NCBI GenBank assembly: GCA_001414485.1
Contig: LLEY01000142.1
Coordinates: 186,001-250,000 of the forward strand
DNA length: 64,000 nucleotides
Source of the DNA: Calycina herbarum
Taxonomy: Eukaryota > Ascomycota > Leotiomycetes > Helotiales > Pezizellaceae
Reading direction: 5' to 3'
A program made the translations under genes and the position numbers. Position 1 is the first letter of the stretch. Every line of letters starts with the position of its first letter. The notes beneath the pieces were generated by a model that searched no databases, was not told where the DNA came from, and saw only the letters and a list, made by a program, of their open reading frames with translations. Positions 21,462-31,706 of the stretch are shown one piece after another.

Positions 21462-23396
21462 TTACAACTTCCTGAAAACGTTGCCACTGGCACTTCTTCT
21501 ACCATCATCCCTTCGTCCCTTTCGTTCGGTGGGCTTTGGCTTTTCTTCCTTCTTTCGTCCGGCTGGTGCAAAAGTAATTGATCTTTCCCCAACCACGTCT
21601 CCCTTGTTCTTGCTGACACGGCCATTTCCTTGCGAACGACCGCCCAAGGAAGTGTCTTGCTTCTGATGCCCAGATTTCTTGTAAGATGAAGAGGATATAC
21701 GCATCTCCGGCTTGACCTTCTCCTTTGGTTTGGAAGCATTTCCGTCACTGTCGCTGCCCTCGCTATCGTCTGAATCACTCCCGCCAGCCACCGTACTAGA
21801 TTGACCAGCCGGGCCAACCTTGGTACTTGGATTGAGCATTTGAAATTCTCTACTGCGTTCATCGACAGCAAATTCTTCATCCTCGAACAATTTCCGGAAA
21901 CGATCATCACCCAGAACACCCTTATCTTGGTCGACCACTTGTCTTCTCTCTTGTCTCTTGAGCATCTTGTCGACCAAATTCTGATTGACCTTGACTTTTT
22001 TGCCACCTCTAATTCTGCTGGCCCGCTCCTTTTCAACCTTTTCTTTGACTCTCTTCGTTCGCTCATCATCCCAGATGTATGGGTTGGCAATGAGACGTGC
22101 CTCCTCGTAGAGTTTCGATGCAACAAAGTAACCGTGCATGTATGGTCGTAATAAATTGGTTGTGCCAACGAGATGGCCTAGATTGAGTGACTTGAGTTCG
22201 GGTAAAGTCAAGAACTTGTAATTGTCGTAGGTTTCCGCTGGAGCTTCTTCTGCCATCTCTTCCACCATGTTGTCCAAGAAAGAGCACCATTTTGGTGCGG
22301 GACCAAGCTGAGGGATGAAGAAAGCGTGTTGTTGTTTGCCCTCGTTGGCGGTCAAAATCATACCGCTTTGTTTGCACCATGCTACTGAGTTGATATCCAC
22401 AGCTGGCTCAACTGATGTCCAGGCTTTCCCATCTGCTTCGTCCCATATCTTGATGATTCGTTTATCCGCCGAGAGGATCTTCTTTTCTTGCGATGATGTT
22501 GTCATATGCATGAGCGTTTTAATGGCGTACCCGTAACCCTGATCTTTCCGTAGGATTGGAACAGGTCGACGAAGATCGAAGAGCTGTACCACACCTTCCG
22601 AGGATCCAGTTGCAAGTGACAAGCCAGACCTATCGAAATCCAGGGCAGTGATTTCTCCCTCTTGCCCGGCCAATATTCCGACTCTTGCTTTCGACCTTGG
22701 ATCCCAGAATTCCACTGTCCCAATAGATGTTCCAAATGCTAGCAAGTTGTGGCTATCCTCTGCGATTGCTGCACAGTTGACACTTCCCGTGTTAAGTCCA
22801 CCTTGCAATGCGCCTCCTCCAGATGTGGTCATATCGTCGCCGCCAACATCGACTTGGTATGGCTTCATGTATCGTCCAACTTCGAGATTCAGCCGGTAAA
22901 CCTCCCCGCTACCGTCTGCATTAACACCGACAGAAGGAATCAGAGCCTCCGCCGATTGCCTATCATAAACCAGATCTCTCCCATATCTTGGAAGACGGGT
23001 TTCATAATGACAACCTCCTGGAGTGTGGAATTCGAGTTTGCGATCGGTTTGTAAATGTAGTGATTTGGAATAGTCGGAGGAGAGAAAAACGAAAGAGTGA
23101 TTCAGGGTGGTAGTATGTCGAGCAAAGGAAAGTGATAGATGCGGTAGATAATGCGTGTGTATTTGCGGTTTGTATGTCCCCGTACTCATGACCCATTCCC
23201 CATCGTCACTAACTCGTATGCAAGCACTGGCTTCCTCGAACTCGAAATCTTGAAGCAACTCGACTCGATTGGCGTATTCGGGATCGTTCTTGAGACTGCG
23301 CTTTCGTTTCCGTGCGAGCCATTCTGGCAGAGGTCTGGCAGTGGAAGCGCCAGATATGGTGTATACCGGCACCTCATTAGGATTCGTGAGCTTCAT
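21462..23396 (-). CDS. ENP2: Enp2/Nol10 ribosome-biogenesis WD-repeat protein
   Basis: An intronless 644-residue protein, collinear with yeast Enp2 and human NOL10, which work in the nucleolus in 18S rRNA maturation within the small-subunit processome. The N terminus (NPNEVPVYTISGA), the GTYKPQI block near residue 75, the LHLQTDRKLEFH block and the WD repeats with FWDPRS and LFDLRRP are all recognisable. The NUC153-type motif DDRFRKLFEDEEFAVD lies near 510. The C-terminal 120 residues are acidic and then basic, as usual in nucleolar factors. It diverges from MED13, sharing a promoter region of about 540 bases. Confidence 0.96.
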   Translation of the reverse strand: MKLTNPNEVPVYTISGASTARPLPEWLARKRKRSLKNDPEYANRVELLQDFEFEEASACIRVSDDGEWVMSTGTYKPQIHTHYLPHLSLSFARHTTTLNHSFVFLSSDYSKSLHLQTDRKLEFHTPGGCHYETRLPRYGRDLVYDRQSAEALIPSVGVNADGSGEVYRLNLEVGRYMKPYQVDVGGDDMTTSGGGALQGGLNTGSVNCAAIAEDSHNLLAFGTSIGTVEFWDPRSKARVGILAGQEGEITALDFDRSGLSLATGSSEGVVQLFDLRRPVPILRKDQGYGYAIKTLMHMTTSSQEKKILSADKRIIKIWDEADGKAWTSVEPAVDINSVAWCKQSGMILTANEGKQQHAFFIPQLGPAPKWCSFLDNMVEEMAEEAPAETYDNYKFLTLPELKSLNLGHLVGTTNLLRPYMHGYFVASKLYEEARLIANPYIWDDERTKRVKEKVEKERASRIRGGKKVKVNQNLVDKMLKRQERRQVVDQDKGVLGDDRFRKLFEDEEFAVDERSREFQMLNPSTKVGPAGQSSTVAGGSDSDDSEGSDSDGNASKPKEKVKPEMRISSSSYKKSGHQKQDTSLGGRSQGNGRVSKNKGDVVGERSITFAPAGRKKEEKPKPTERKGRRDDGRRSASGNVFRKL

Positions 23397-23940
23397 GATG
23401 GTGCTCTGCTGTGATGTCGAAGATTTCCCATCGAGTCGAGTTTCTTGGAGGGGCTCTCGAGCTCTGGGCTTTTCCTTCTTGGAATTTTATTTTTGGTGCA
23501 GGGATGGTATCTTAAGGTTACATAGCGTGTGGGGGCCCGACTCGGCGTACTCGGTCCGATGGCATTCCGACGCATCGGATGCCCATAACGATGTCGTCGG
23601 CGGAGATCCAGTAAGGCCTCCAAAATCTTAGTTCCAGCTGGTCAACGCCCTCACAACTCTTGATTATCCCGGCCGACTTCGACGGCGCTCCCCATAGTTA
23701 CTGGAGGAAATCGCCCTGTCGCCCGAGTCTCCAGCGGAGATGGAGCCCAGTGAATCTTGCCATTGCCTCGCTGTGCCAAAGGACGCTGTACAACACCACA
23801 ACGCTCACCACCTGTGAACTCACTCCTCCGGGTGTTTTGGATGGGGATTTCTGCTATAGTCGCCAATCGACCGAACCCGCGTTGCCAGTGCCTTGGGTGG
23901 TGCCCACAAGCCCGATTTATGATTGTAGACTTGCTACGAC
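23397..23940. promoter_or_regulatory. Shared divergent promoter region, ENP2/MED13
   Basis: The 544 bases between the two start codons must contain both promoters and leaders. I see no decisive factor site. Function is inferred from position only. Confidence 0.5.
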
Positions 23941-26900
23941 ATGGATCCTGGTGATTATCGCACGAATGTATTGTCAGTGGTAAGTACTGGTATTAGCGAG
24001 ACCGTCACTCACTACAAGCTATTTCACTATAAACTATTTTGTCGCTTATGCATATGCTAATACTGCCAATCCAGAATAATCTTTCCTCAATCAAGTACGA
24101 ATATTTCGAATCGCAAAACCCTCCCTCAGGAACACCGAGGAGGCTTCTCCAAAAATTGGAAGCTAGCTGGAGACAGGAGGGCAGACTGGTTCATTGCGAT
24201 ACATACCGAGATGGCATTTGGGTCTTCCAAAATACAATCGATTCCAGCTCCCCCACCAACCTTCCGAACAAGGACAGAGGCCCTATCGAAGAGAATAGTG
24301 CTTGGGAGGCGCATGGGATTCAGATTGCCTTGAAGGAACAGGGAGTATTTGAGTCACATACTCTTGCGAGGAGCAGACAAGCTACTTCCTCGGTGTTAAA
24401 CTCCGCAAGCAGTAATTCGTCACCATCCTCATCTCTCGAAAATGCGAGCCGGAATGCGCTGGCTCTCAATGCTAGATCTGTACAGGCCAACTCACTCCAC
24501 AACCTCTCACAAGAGACAACTTTATCTTCGCCTGGACAAAAGTCCTTTAATCGACCATACGACCTATGGCCGTCAATGGTAGATGTGCACGAGAATTTTA
24601 TATCTGCGGTGCTAGGCTCGCTTGTCCATGTACTTTGCCGCGATGAAGGCTATCTACCTCTGAACTCTCGGACCTTGATTTCTACCCAGACAAAATCCAC
24701 AGTCCTAGGTAGAGCTGTGAATAACCAATTACATCTAGCCGGTGCAGTCACGCTTGCAAATTTGGACGTCAGTTTGACCTCATTGGGTACCCTTGTTATT
24801 AAATCCTATTCCAATACAAACTCGGGCTTACAGAGTTTGGGTTGTGGCGGAAATGTTGGTGTATCTAGCAATTTGGCTCCCGGAGCAGCCTTATGTCTAG
24901 CACCAGTAGGAAACGCTGCCAAATTTTATGCCTTCGAGAATGATAGGGGCTTGCCCGCGGTTCAACCAAACACACAGACCGCAGAGAGTGCTCCTGATTC
25001 CAAACCGAGTAATCTCAATGAAGCTGCTGTGAAGGCCTGGCAATCAAAATGTATTGAATGGCTGTCAACTAGAGGGGTTGACAAAGCTTCTACCGAGAGC
25101 GGCGGTTGGGTTTTTGTGCAACTACTTAGTGGCAGTCTTGATGCGGAAGACCCAGATATCTCCATTTTTGAGGGACGGACAGTGGTTCCATGGCCAGCTC
25201 GTTTATGCTTCCAAACTTCCAACAATGGACCTCGTAGTCTGCCGGCAAGTGAAACGCAGTTTCCAGGAACCCGCGATCCCTTGGCTTTTGCTGAAGAATG
25301 GTTCACGGGGAAGGATGAGAGAACGAGCACTTCTTTGAAGCGGCAAAAAGAGCGGCAAGTTGCGGAAGCGTTATCCAAGGAACAGGCCGATGTCGAGGCT
25401 CGCGCTTTGCAGTCAGCTACTACATACTCCCCTGCTGTACTCCGGAGAGGAAGCAATGCTGGTGCTATGTACCCAACTCCACCAGACGCAATTCATCATC
25501 CCGTCGGGGCTACGCCAGTATTTGATGGTGCAGGTTCACCACCCGTGAATATCATTCCTTTCGCGGCACAGGACGGCCCTATAACTGTTGCTCCATCAGC
25601 TGCCGCCGGCAATAATGTAGACATGTGGGGGGCCACAGACAAAACGGACCGGGCTGCCTCCAATACGAATTTTAACGATAACGATAATGACGCCGATTTA
25701 TTTGGAGACCTTGGGGAAGACATTTTTGGTAATGACATTACAGACGCTGATTTCAGCTTTTTCGATGAGCCCGATGATCTACAACCCGATGCCAAACCAG
25801 ATTCGCCTGTACCTAATAACAAACTTAATCCTCAGGAGACCATTGCTGTCAAGGAGCCAGTTACGCCAGAAATCCCAAAACAAGAAGGGATGCACCCGCC
25901 TGCCAAATCCATGGCACGCTCGAATGTGAACCGGCAGAATCAGACTGGAGAAAACCTCAACTCAACTCAGATGGATTCGAAGAAGAGCGAAACTAATGGC
26001 AACGCACTGATAGCAGCCAAACCCAAGCCAGTGGCTAAACAGCCTTCCCATATTCCTTTTAGCAAAGAGTCGATATTCCAGCGACTTGTTAATGAATCTA
26101 ATATGCACAAGTCAACCCCGCCTCAACGAAACAGTCTATTCAACAAGATAGATTTCGAAAAGTCTTTATCCTCGGTTGACGCCAAATACGGAGCCCACGG
26201 GCAGTTTAAGATATCCGATAAAAAAGCACGCCCACAAACTTCAGAATCCCAAGGGCTTCCTCAGACAAATTATTTGAGCACCAGGCGAAAAAACATTGAT
26301 TTATCCGAATCAAATCGTCTCACGAAACTCTTGCTCCTGGAAGACAAGCCAATCGAACAACCAGAGCTAGATGAACCGATGGATTTTCTTTTGGATTCTG
26401 ACGGTATCAGTCAAATATCGGAGCAGGACGATATCAGCCATACTACCGATGATATATCATTGATCCCTATGATTGGGGTTGAGCAGAAGCTTCTTGAAAA
26501 CGGTCAAGGAAATGCTTTGATTAATTTCGACCCTATGGCAATTGATTTTGAACAGTCTGCAAGCACTCCTCACTCTGCTGTTACTACGCAATTTCCTCTT
26601 CTCGAGGCAGACCCTACAGATTGGTCCTTGACAAGTTACTTTACCTCCCCGGAGCCTGAAGCTCCTTCGAATACCTTGACAGATCTCGAACGCATTGCGA
26701 CCGCCCAGATTCTTGCCGACCAAGCTGTGTCTGGCACGATCCAACTGGCATGCATACCCGGTAACGAAGTCTTCCCCAATAAGTCAAATACAAAGGGGGG
26801 ACTTGTTCGAAGCGTGGCAAAGGCAGCAAGAGTGTTCTTCAAAGATCTTTCTTCATCCACCCTGCGTTCCTTTTCAGAAATCCCAGGGGTGCCAGTGATG

Positions 26901-28559
26901 AGCCTTGGAAATCGCCTACCCCCACGCCCAATGAATCGTGTTGGTAGTACCGCAGAGTCTAGTAGACCGAGAAATCCTTTTCCCATACAGCCTCCTCAGC
27001 TGGAGCTTCGTCGTTCAGATTCACAACTATCTGTTCTTCCATCGGCCGTCACTTTCTGGGAAAACCTTGGACTTGCCCCATCTAACAGCGGCAAAGATGT
27101 CAATGCTGTTTTTGTGTATCCTAACATAGACGGCATAGCTTCCAATGCCAGTACGTTTTTGGAACAGATGAGGAGCACCTACGAATCATATAGACTAGGT
27201 AGTCACGAAAGAGTCTCTTCAAACGATATTGTCAATGGCATCTTGTCCTTTCCTCTCGACGTAGATCAGCAAAATACATCTCGGAATTTATCAACACTCC
27301 GAGAGACAGCAGCACGTTTGAGCAATGCTCTTGCATCAGCGAATGTGGAAGAAAAGAATTTTGTCGTATACTTTGTTTATCCAGCTGATAACCCGACACT
27401 TCTGGTTCACATTTGTTCGGCTTTCCAACATCTGTTTCTTCTCTATCGAAAAGCGCTGTACGACAGGAAGTCGAAATCTGCCAATGAGTTGGTATTACAG
27501 CTCGTTCCGCTGGAATTTGTTTACTCTCCCACTTCCATCAATGTCCCACCACCGACCGAGTATGCTCGACTGGCTATGGAAGTCTACGATCGTTGTATAG
27601 ATTTTACGTCTTCTTCCAGAAGTCCTGCCATCATGCTGGAACGGCCTCTGCCTCGAAGTATAGACTTCAAATTAAATACGAGTCCTTCTGCGTCATTGCT
27701 GCAGGAAAATACGTGTCTTCATATCGCATACGCCCAAAGCACTGACGACCGGTGGATGACTGCTGTCTGGACAGATAACAGAGGCACTCAGCAAATGAAT
27801 GCCTCATACTGCCTAGGCCGTAAGAACGAACCAATCTCGATGCCATTCTCAGTTGTCGCGAATGAAATCTGGGAAACGACTCTCGATTTCATCTCCAGCA
27901 AGAAGATCCACTGGCGCATAATGATCGCACGAATTGGAATTATGGATTCGTCAGAGGTCGATATATGGACGGAACTCGCCACCCGAGACTCGAACGCTCA
28001 AATAAACTTAACCCTCCTAACTGTTCAAACCGAACCATCTTTACGTCTCCTATCTCCACCTACAACCCTACCTAACGCCAGAGACGCCACCCAAACGACA
28101 ACACCAGTATCCACCCCCCAAGGCTCCATCCTCTCTCCCGACACCTCTACAACACCAAACCAAAACACCACCACCACCCCAGGCGAAGCACCCTCAACCC
28201 TCGATCCCGACCCCACCACCCGCCTCCTCCTTCTAAGCGACCAAACACATGGTCTTATCCTCTCCCATCGTCTCTCAAATTCTCGCACTCCTCTTATTCT
28301 CAACCCGGCGCTTATCTCAGGGTATCTGATTAAACATTCAATCCCTACACCTGTGCTTATTGAGGTTAATATTATTCATAGTGAGGTTGTGGGGAATCCG
28401 AGGACGTATTATGAGGGATTACTGAGGGAGGTGCTTGGGATTTATGCGGGGCTTGGGACGTTAAGTAGAGCTAGGGGGACGACGGGGGCGGAGGATGCGA
28501 GGCCGTGGCATGTTGCTGCTGCTGAGAGGGGGGTTAGGGTGTTGCATGCTTTGATGTGA
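23941..28559 (+). CDS. SSN2: Mediator kinase-module subunit Med13 (Ssn2/Srb9)
   Basis: Med13 joins the Cdk8-cyclin C-Med12 kinase module to core Mediator and mainly represses RNA polymerase II transcription in the nucleus. Two exons, 23941-23979 and 24075-28559, give 1507 residues. The first exon adds only 13 residues (MDPGDYRTNVLSV), and its in-phase join to NNLSSIKYEYFE restores the usual Med13 N terminus, so the ATG at 24039 inside the intron is rejected. The N-terminal Med13 domain covers about 1-390, with GGWVFVQLLSG near 365. Low-complexity acidic linkers follow (DADLFGDLGEDIFG near 550). The C-terminal Med13 domain spans about 1000-1507 with LLLSDQTHGLILSHR and a final block from PLILNPALISGYL. 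Length and order are normal for Pezizomycotina. Confidence 0.95.
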
Positions 28560-29050
28560 TGGGGGTTTTGGAAAGTTTGGGAAAGGAGGGTTTGAGAATT
28601 GAGGTTTTTGCTGGGGGATATTTAGCTTTTTTCAATATATTTTCTTGTTCGAATACTTTGAGCTTTTTTCTAGGTTGTACTTTGCGAGGCCTATTTCGTG
28701 TTTGTTCCTTTTCCAGATTCAGTGTCTCAAGTGAGAGCCGCTGCACCACTGTTCGCCCGTGTTAGCTCCTTTGAAAACTGAATTCCCCATTTGCTAAGTC
28801 TCAACCAAAGACTCTTAATTTTACTTCACAAGCTCAGTTCCCCATTCATTCTGAGTCAAGTTGCTGTTACGGGGATATGTTTTTTTGCCTATCAAAACGT
28901 GGCAAACCCCATTGAATAGACAATGGCTTTCAGAAGTGAAAGATTCGAACAGGGTTAGCCAACCGTGTATAGAACGGTTGTCTCGATTCCCAGTCACTTT
29001 TTTCGTAAAGATGTGCTACGTACTATATGCTGTACATGAACAGTATGAAG

Positions 29051-29091
29051 GCTATAAAGTGCTGTGGTAAAACCCCACAGCACTTTATAGC
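29051..29091. repeat. Perfect 17-bp inverted repeat (hairpin)
   Basis: The arm GCTATAAAGTGCTGTGG at 29051-29067 is exactly complementary to 29075-29091, with a 7-base loop. The stem could form in RNA or DNA. There is no adjacent gene within 490 bases, so a terminator role is not supported. It may be a palindromic relic of a small element. Confidence 0.75.
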
Positions 29092-29950
29092 AAACACAGG
29101 CTACTTCTTAAGGAAATCGAAGAACCAGAAGCTCAACAATAGTGAGACAGTAAGATGCTGTTCTTTAAACCAAGCTAATTCCAGCGAGTCTGTGAAATGT
29201 GGACTAGATATTGAGGCGCTACCATTTTGGACAAATGACCCCTCACGTAAGTTTGTTGTTTTCATTTCTGCTGACTTCGGTTCTCACTAATATACACTTA
29301 ACTTCCACGAAGAGGTACAAAGCCCAAGCACCATCTTTCATTTTGACAACCACCTCCCATATCCCTCCATTCATTCAGGCCACCACGGTGACCAAATATA
29401 CAGAAAATACATATTTGGAAGCAGCCTTTAAACAAAAGGCTGATGCCAAATACATGGTACAGATGGTTGAACATGGACGCTGCTGAAGTCAGTAAACTGT
29501 GCGATAAGAACAAAATCCTGATGGGTGCTCGTTCCACAAGATCTTGGGCTAGAAGGAGACGATAAAGTGGCGCCCAGTTCTCAATTTGGGAACGGAAAAA
29601 ATATTCCTCTGAAAAATCGCCTTAATATCGAGAATGGATCACAACAGCCGAACTGAAATAAATGCTAAGTCAATTTTATCATCAATTAAATATCTAGATT
29701 TTTTTAGTATTTTTTTTAGATCTCTTTAGGATACTGCTGCTGTTTTAGTAAGGTGCGGCCAGAGAAATACGTCCCGTAGAGGCGCCCAACTTGCGTCTTT
29801 TCTGTACTTTTCAGGTACTTTCTGCGCGAACAATACAGTCCTCTTGCAAGCTACATTGGCCTGAATTTCGATCACATCAACTCTATGCTTGAGAAAGAAG
29901 CTTGCGACGGGGCTGAGGGTTTTGCTGAGGAGTTCGCCCCCCGTGATCCA

Positions 29951-30001
29951 CTTTCGACGACAGGAAACTATATATGGGAGGGGGGGGGGGTTATACTCTG
30001 G
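29951..30001. repeat. Dispersed repeat, copy B (copy A at 3820)
   Basis: It shares with 3820-3871 the ordered words TTTCGACGACA, TATATGGGA, a poly-G run and TTATACTCTGG, followed by weaker similarity including CTGAGGGAAGG. Copies lie 26 kb apart in the same orientation. Confidence 0.5.
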
Positions 30002-30338
30002 ACAGAGTCGTTCCTTCCCATCTCGATTGGCACGAGACTGGCCGATCCACTCGCCAGGTCGCACAAGGCTAACGCTGAGGGAAGGAGCAACCTGTCACCT
30101 AAGGTGGTCTCAACAAAGTCAACAAGATCAAGCCAGGGAAGGCACGACCTCAGGAGTCTAGACAACGGATCTGAAGAAGAGAGATGAAATTGCGACTCGT
30201 GGCTCTTCCTCTGTCTAGTGGCATGCGGAAAATCGTTGAACGCAAAAGCCTAACCACCCTCTTTAAATCAAGGGCGATGAAATTTTTGGGAATAGCCTCA
30301 TCTCATGTAGTACTTTTCTCTCAAGCCGCTACACTCTG

Positions 30339-30920
30339 ATGATTGATGGCTACTGTACTGGACTTGGTTTGCTCGCGAGTTATTTTGGCCCCCAAATGTT
30401 ATTTTTGGGTTACTCGATGGTCGTTTGGCTTAATTGCACCACAGATCACCCGCGAGTTACTGCTGGGTTACTGGTTGATTACTGGCTTACTCGCAACTCT
30501 CTTTTTGGCCCCCAAAATTGGCGAACAGATTACTCCATAGTTGTTGGCTTACTGGTTGAACTTGGGTTACAAAAAACTCTTATCTCGGCACAGAGGCCTT
30601 GCTCACACTCCCTTTCTGCGTCTACTACTGCCGTTAAATCGACTCTTACATCAAAAGAAGACATAACAGCACAGTGGGTCAAGTCACTCGAATCACAACA
30701 TCCTGCCTCGCCGACCTTGACAGAAACAGCAGCGTTGTTTTCTCGAATGATCAACATTTTCGAACTTAATTTTGCCACGGTGTTCAAACGGCTACATGGC
30801 AAAGACCAGACCAAGCTGGATAGCTCATTATACTGCCAGTCGTCGTGGCTATCGCCAAACAATAATTTTCGAATTGAATGGGACCAAGAGAAGCCATTAG
30901 CTACAATCTTTGATTTATGA
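30339..30920 (+). CDS. Open frame of uncertain reality, 193 residues
   Basis: The first half of the frame lies in DNA rich in recurring GGTTACTGG, GGCTTACT and TTTTGGCCCCCAAA words, and encodes repeated hydrophobic segments that probably reflect the DNA repeats. The second half (about residues 95-193) is more balanced in composition, with a helical-looking stretch around FSRMINIFELNFATVF, and may be a relic of a coding exon. No domain is recognised and no splice structure is needed. It could equally be a transposon fragment. Confidence 0.25.
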   Translation: MIDGYCTGLGLLASYFGPQMLFLGYSMVVWLNCTTDHPRVTAGLLVDYWLTRNSLFGPQNWRTDYSIVVGLLVELGLQKTLISAQRPCSHSLSASTTAVKSTLTSKEDITAQWVKSLESQHPASPTLTETAALFSRMINIFELNFATVFKRLHGKDQTKLDSSLYCQSSWLSPNNNFRIEWDQEKPLATIFDL

Positions 30921-31020
30921 CCTCGGATCTCCCTACAAGATCTTTCTGCAACTCATCGAGTCTAGTTTTCGACTGGAGGTGCTGTTACCTTAGAAAGGGA
31001 TTCTTCGTGTCTTATTTTTC

Positions 31021-31068
31021 ACCCAAAAAGCTCAGAGTAAGAACGGTGTTACTCTGAGCCTTTTGGGT
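31021..31068. repeat. 20-bp stem-loop with one mismatch
   Basis: Arm 31021-31040 (ACCCAAAAAGCTCAGAGTAA) pairs with 31049-31068 over 20 positions with a single mismatch, around an 8-base loop. It lies about 640 bases upstream of the permease ATG and 100 bases after the uncertain frame ending at 30920. It may be a small foldback element or an RNA hairpin; no target duplication is clear. Confidence 0.7.
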
Positions 31069-31415
31069 CCGTCTTGCCGCTCAGGAAAAGAAAGACCTGG
31101 AGCATCAAGTATGGTCCATTCGTTACTTCTGGAGAATGAGTTCTCATAAATTTCCTGATGATATCTGTTGGATTTTTCAATACGAACGGAAAAAGGTTTA
31201 TAACATGCAAGTGCAAACGAGAGGGAGCGAGTAAACCGTAAAGTATATCTATTCACGGAAGCAACCCGATTGCACGGTTCTATCTCGCTGTATGCTACCG
31301 GTGGCATGGTCAACATGATTCCATATTTCTTTATCAACGGCATCCAAAGCCCCACTTTCATACAATGTCTAAGTGTCTGTCGGCCAACCTCGTCCCCCAC
31401 TTATCCCACCTTTAG

Positions 31416-31422
31416 CGATAAG
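31416..31422 (+). promoter_or_regulatory. GATAAG word, candidate GATA-factor site
   Basis: CGATAAG fits the HGATAR consensus of AreA/NIT2-type nitrogen regulators and lies about 285 bases upstream of the NCS1 permease start. Fungal purine, pyrimidine and allantoin permeases are commonly under such control. A six-base word is expected by chance, so this is only a hint. Confidence 0.25.
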
Positions 31423-31706
31423 ATATACCTATTCAGGGGTAGCTCCCCTAAGATATTGATACAAGTTGTCAATCAGCAAGGCACGAATCGATCTGCAATC
31501 GATCGGCCAACCTCTACCACGATAATTTTCCTAGATTTCCAGGAAAAGCGGTATCTATAAGACAAAATAGAGTTAACGTATGAGAGGGACTTAGCCCCTA
31601 GGTAGAAAGTGGAGATATTACCTTCATGACATCTCTTTCTTTCTCTGAAACCTTTTTAATTCCATTGTTTTGCCCTTGAGATCACACCTCAACTCATCAG
31701 GCGATC

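Larger units (their letters stand above)
28560..31706. other. Gene-poor interval before the permease
   Basis: About 3.1 kb with no well-supported gene. It holds two strong hairpins (29051-29091 and 31021-31068), a dispersed repeat copy (29951-30001) and an open frame at 30339-30920 described separately. The region has long A/T tracts near 29700. The last 300 bases form the probable permease promoter and carry a GATAAG word. Confidence 0.5.

Noticed and set aside
21360..22168. Open frames antisense or out of frame to ENP2
   Set aside because: ENP2 is collinear with its family over all 644 residues, so the others are shadows.
24039..24074. ATG at 24039 as the Med13 start
   Set aside because: It lies inside a 95-nt intron. 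The exon at 23941-23979 joins in phase and restores the expected Med13 N terminus.
31032..31400. 122-codon minus-strand frame overlapping the hairpin at 31021
   Set aside because: No domain, no splice context and a start in the permease promoter; balanced against the well-supported permease downstream it is most likely chance.
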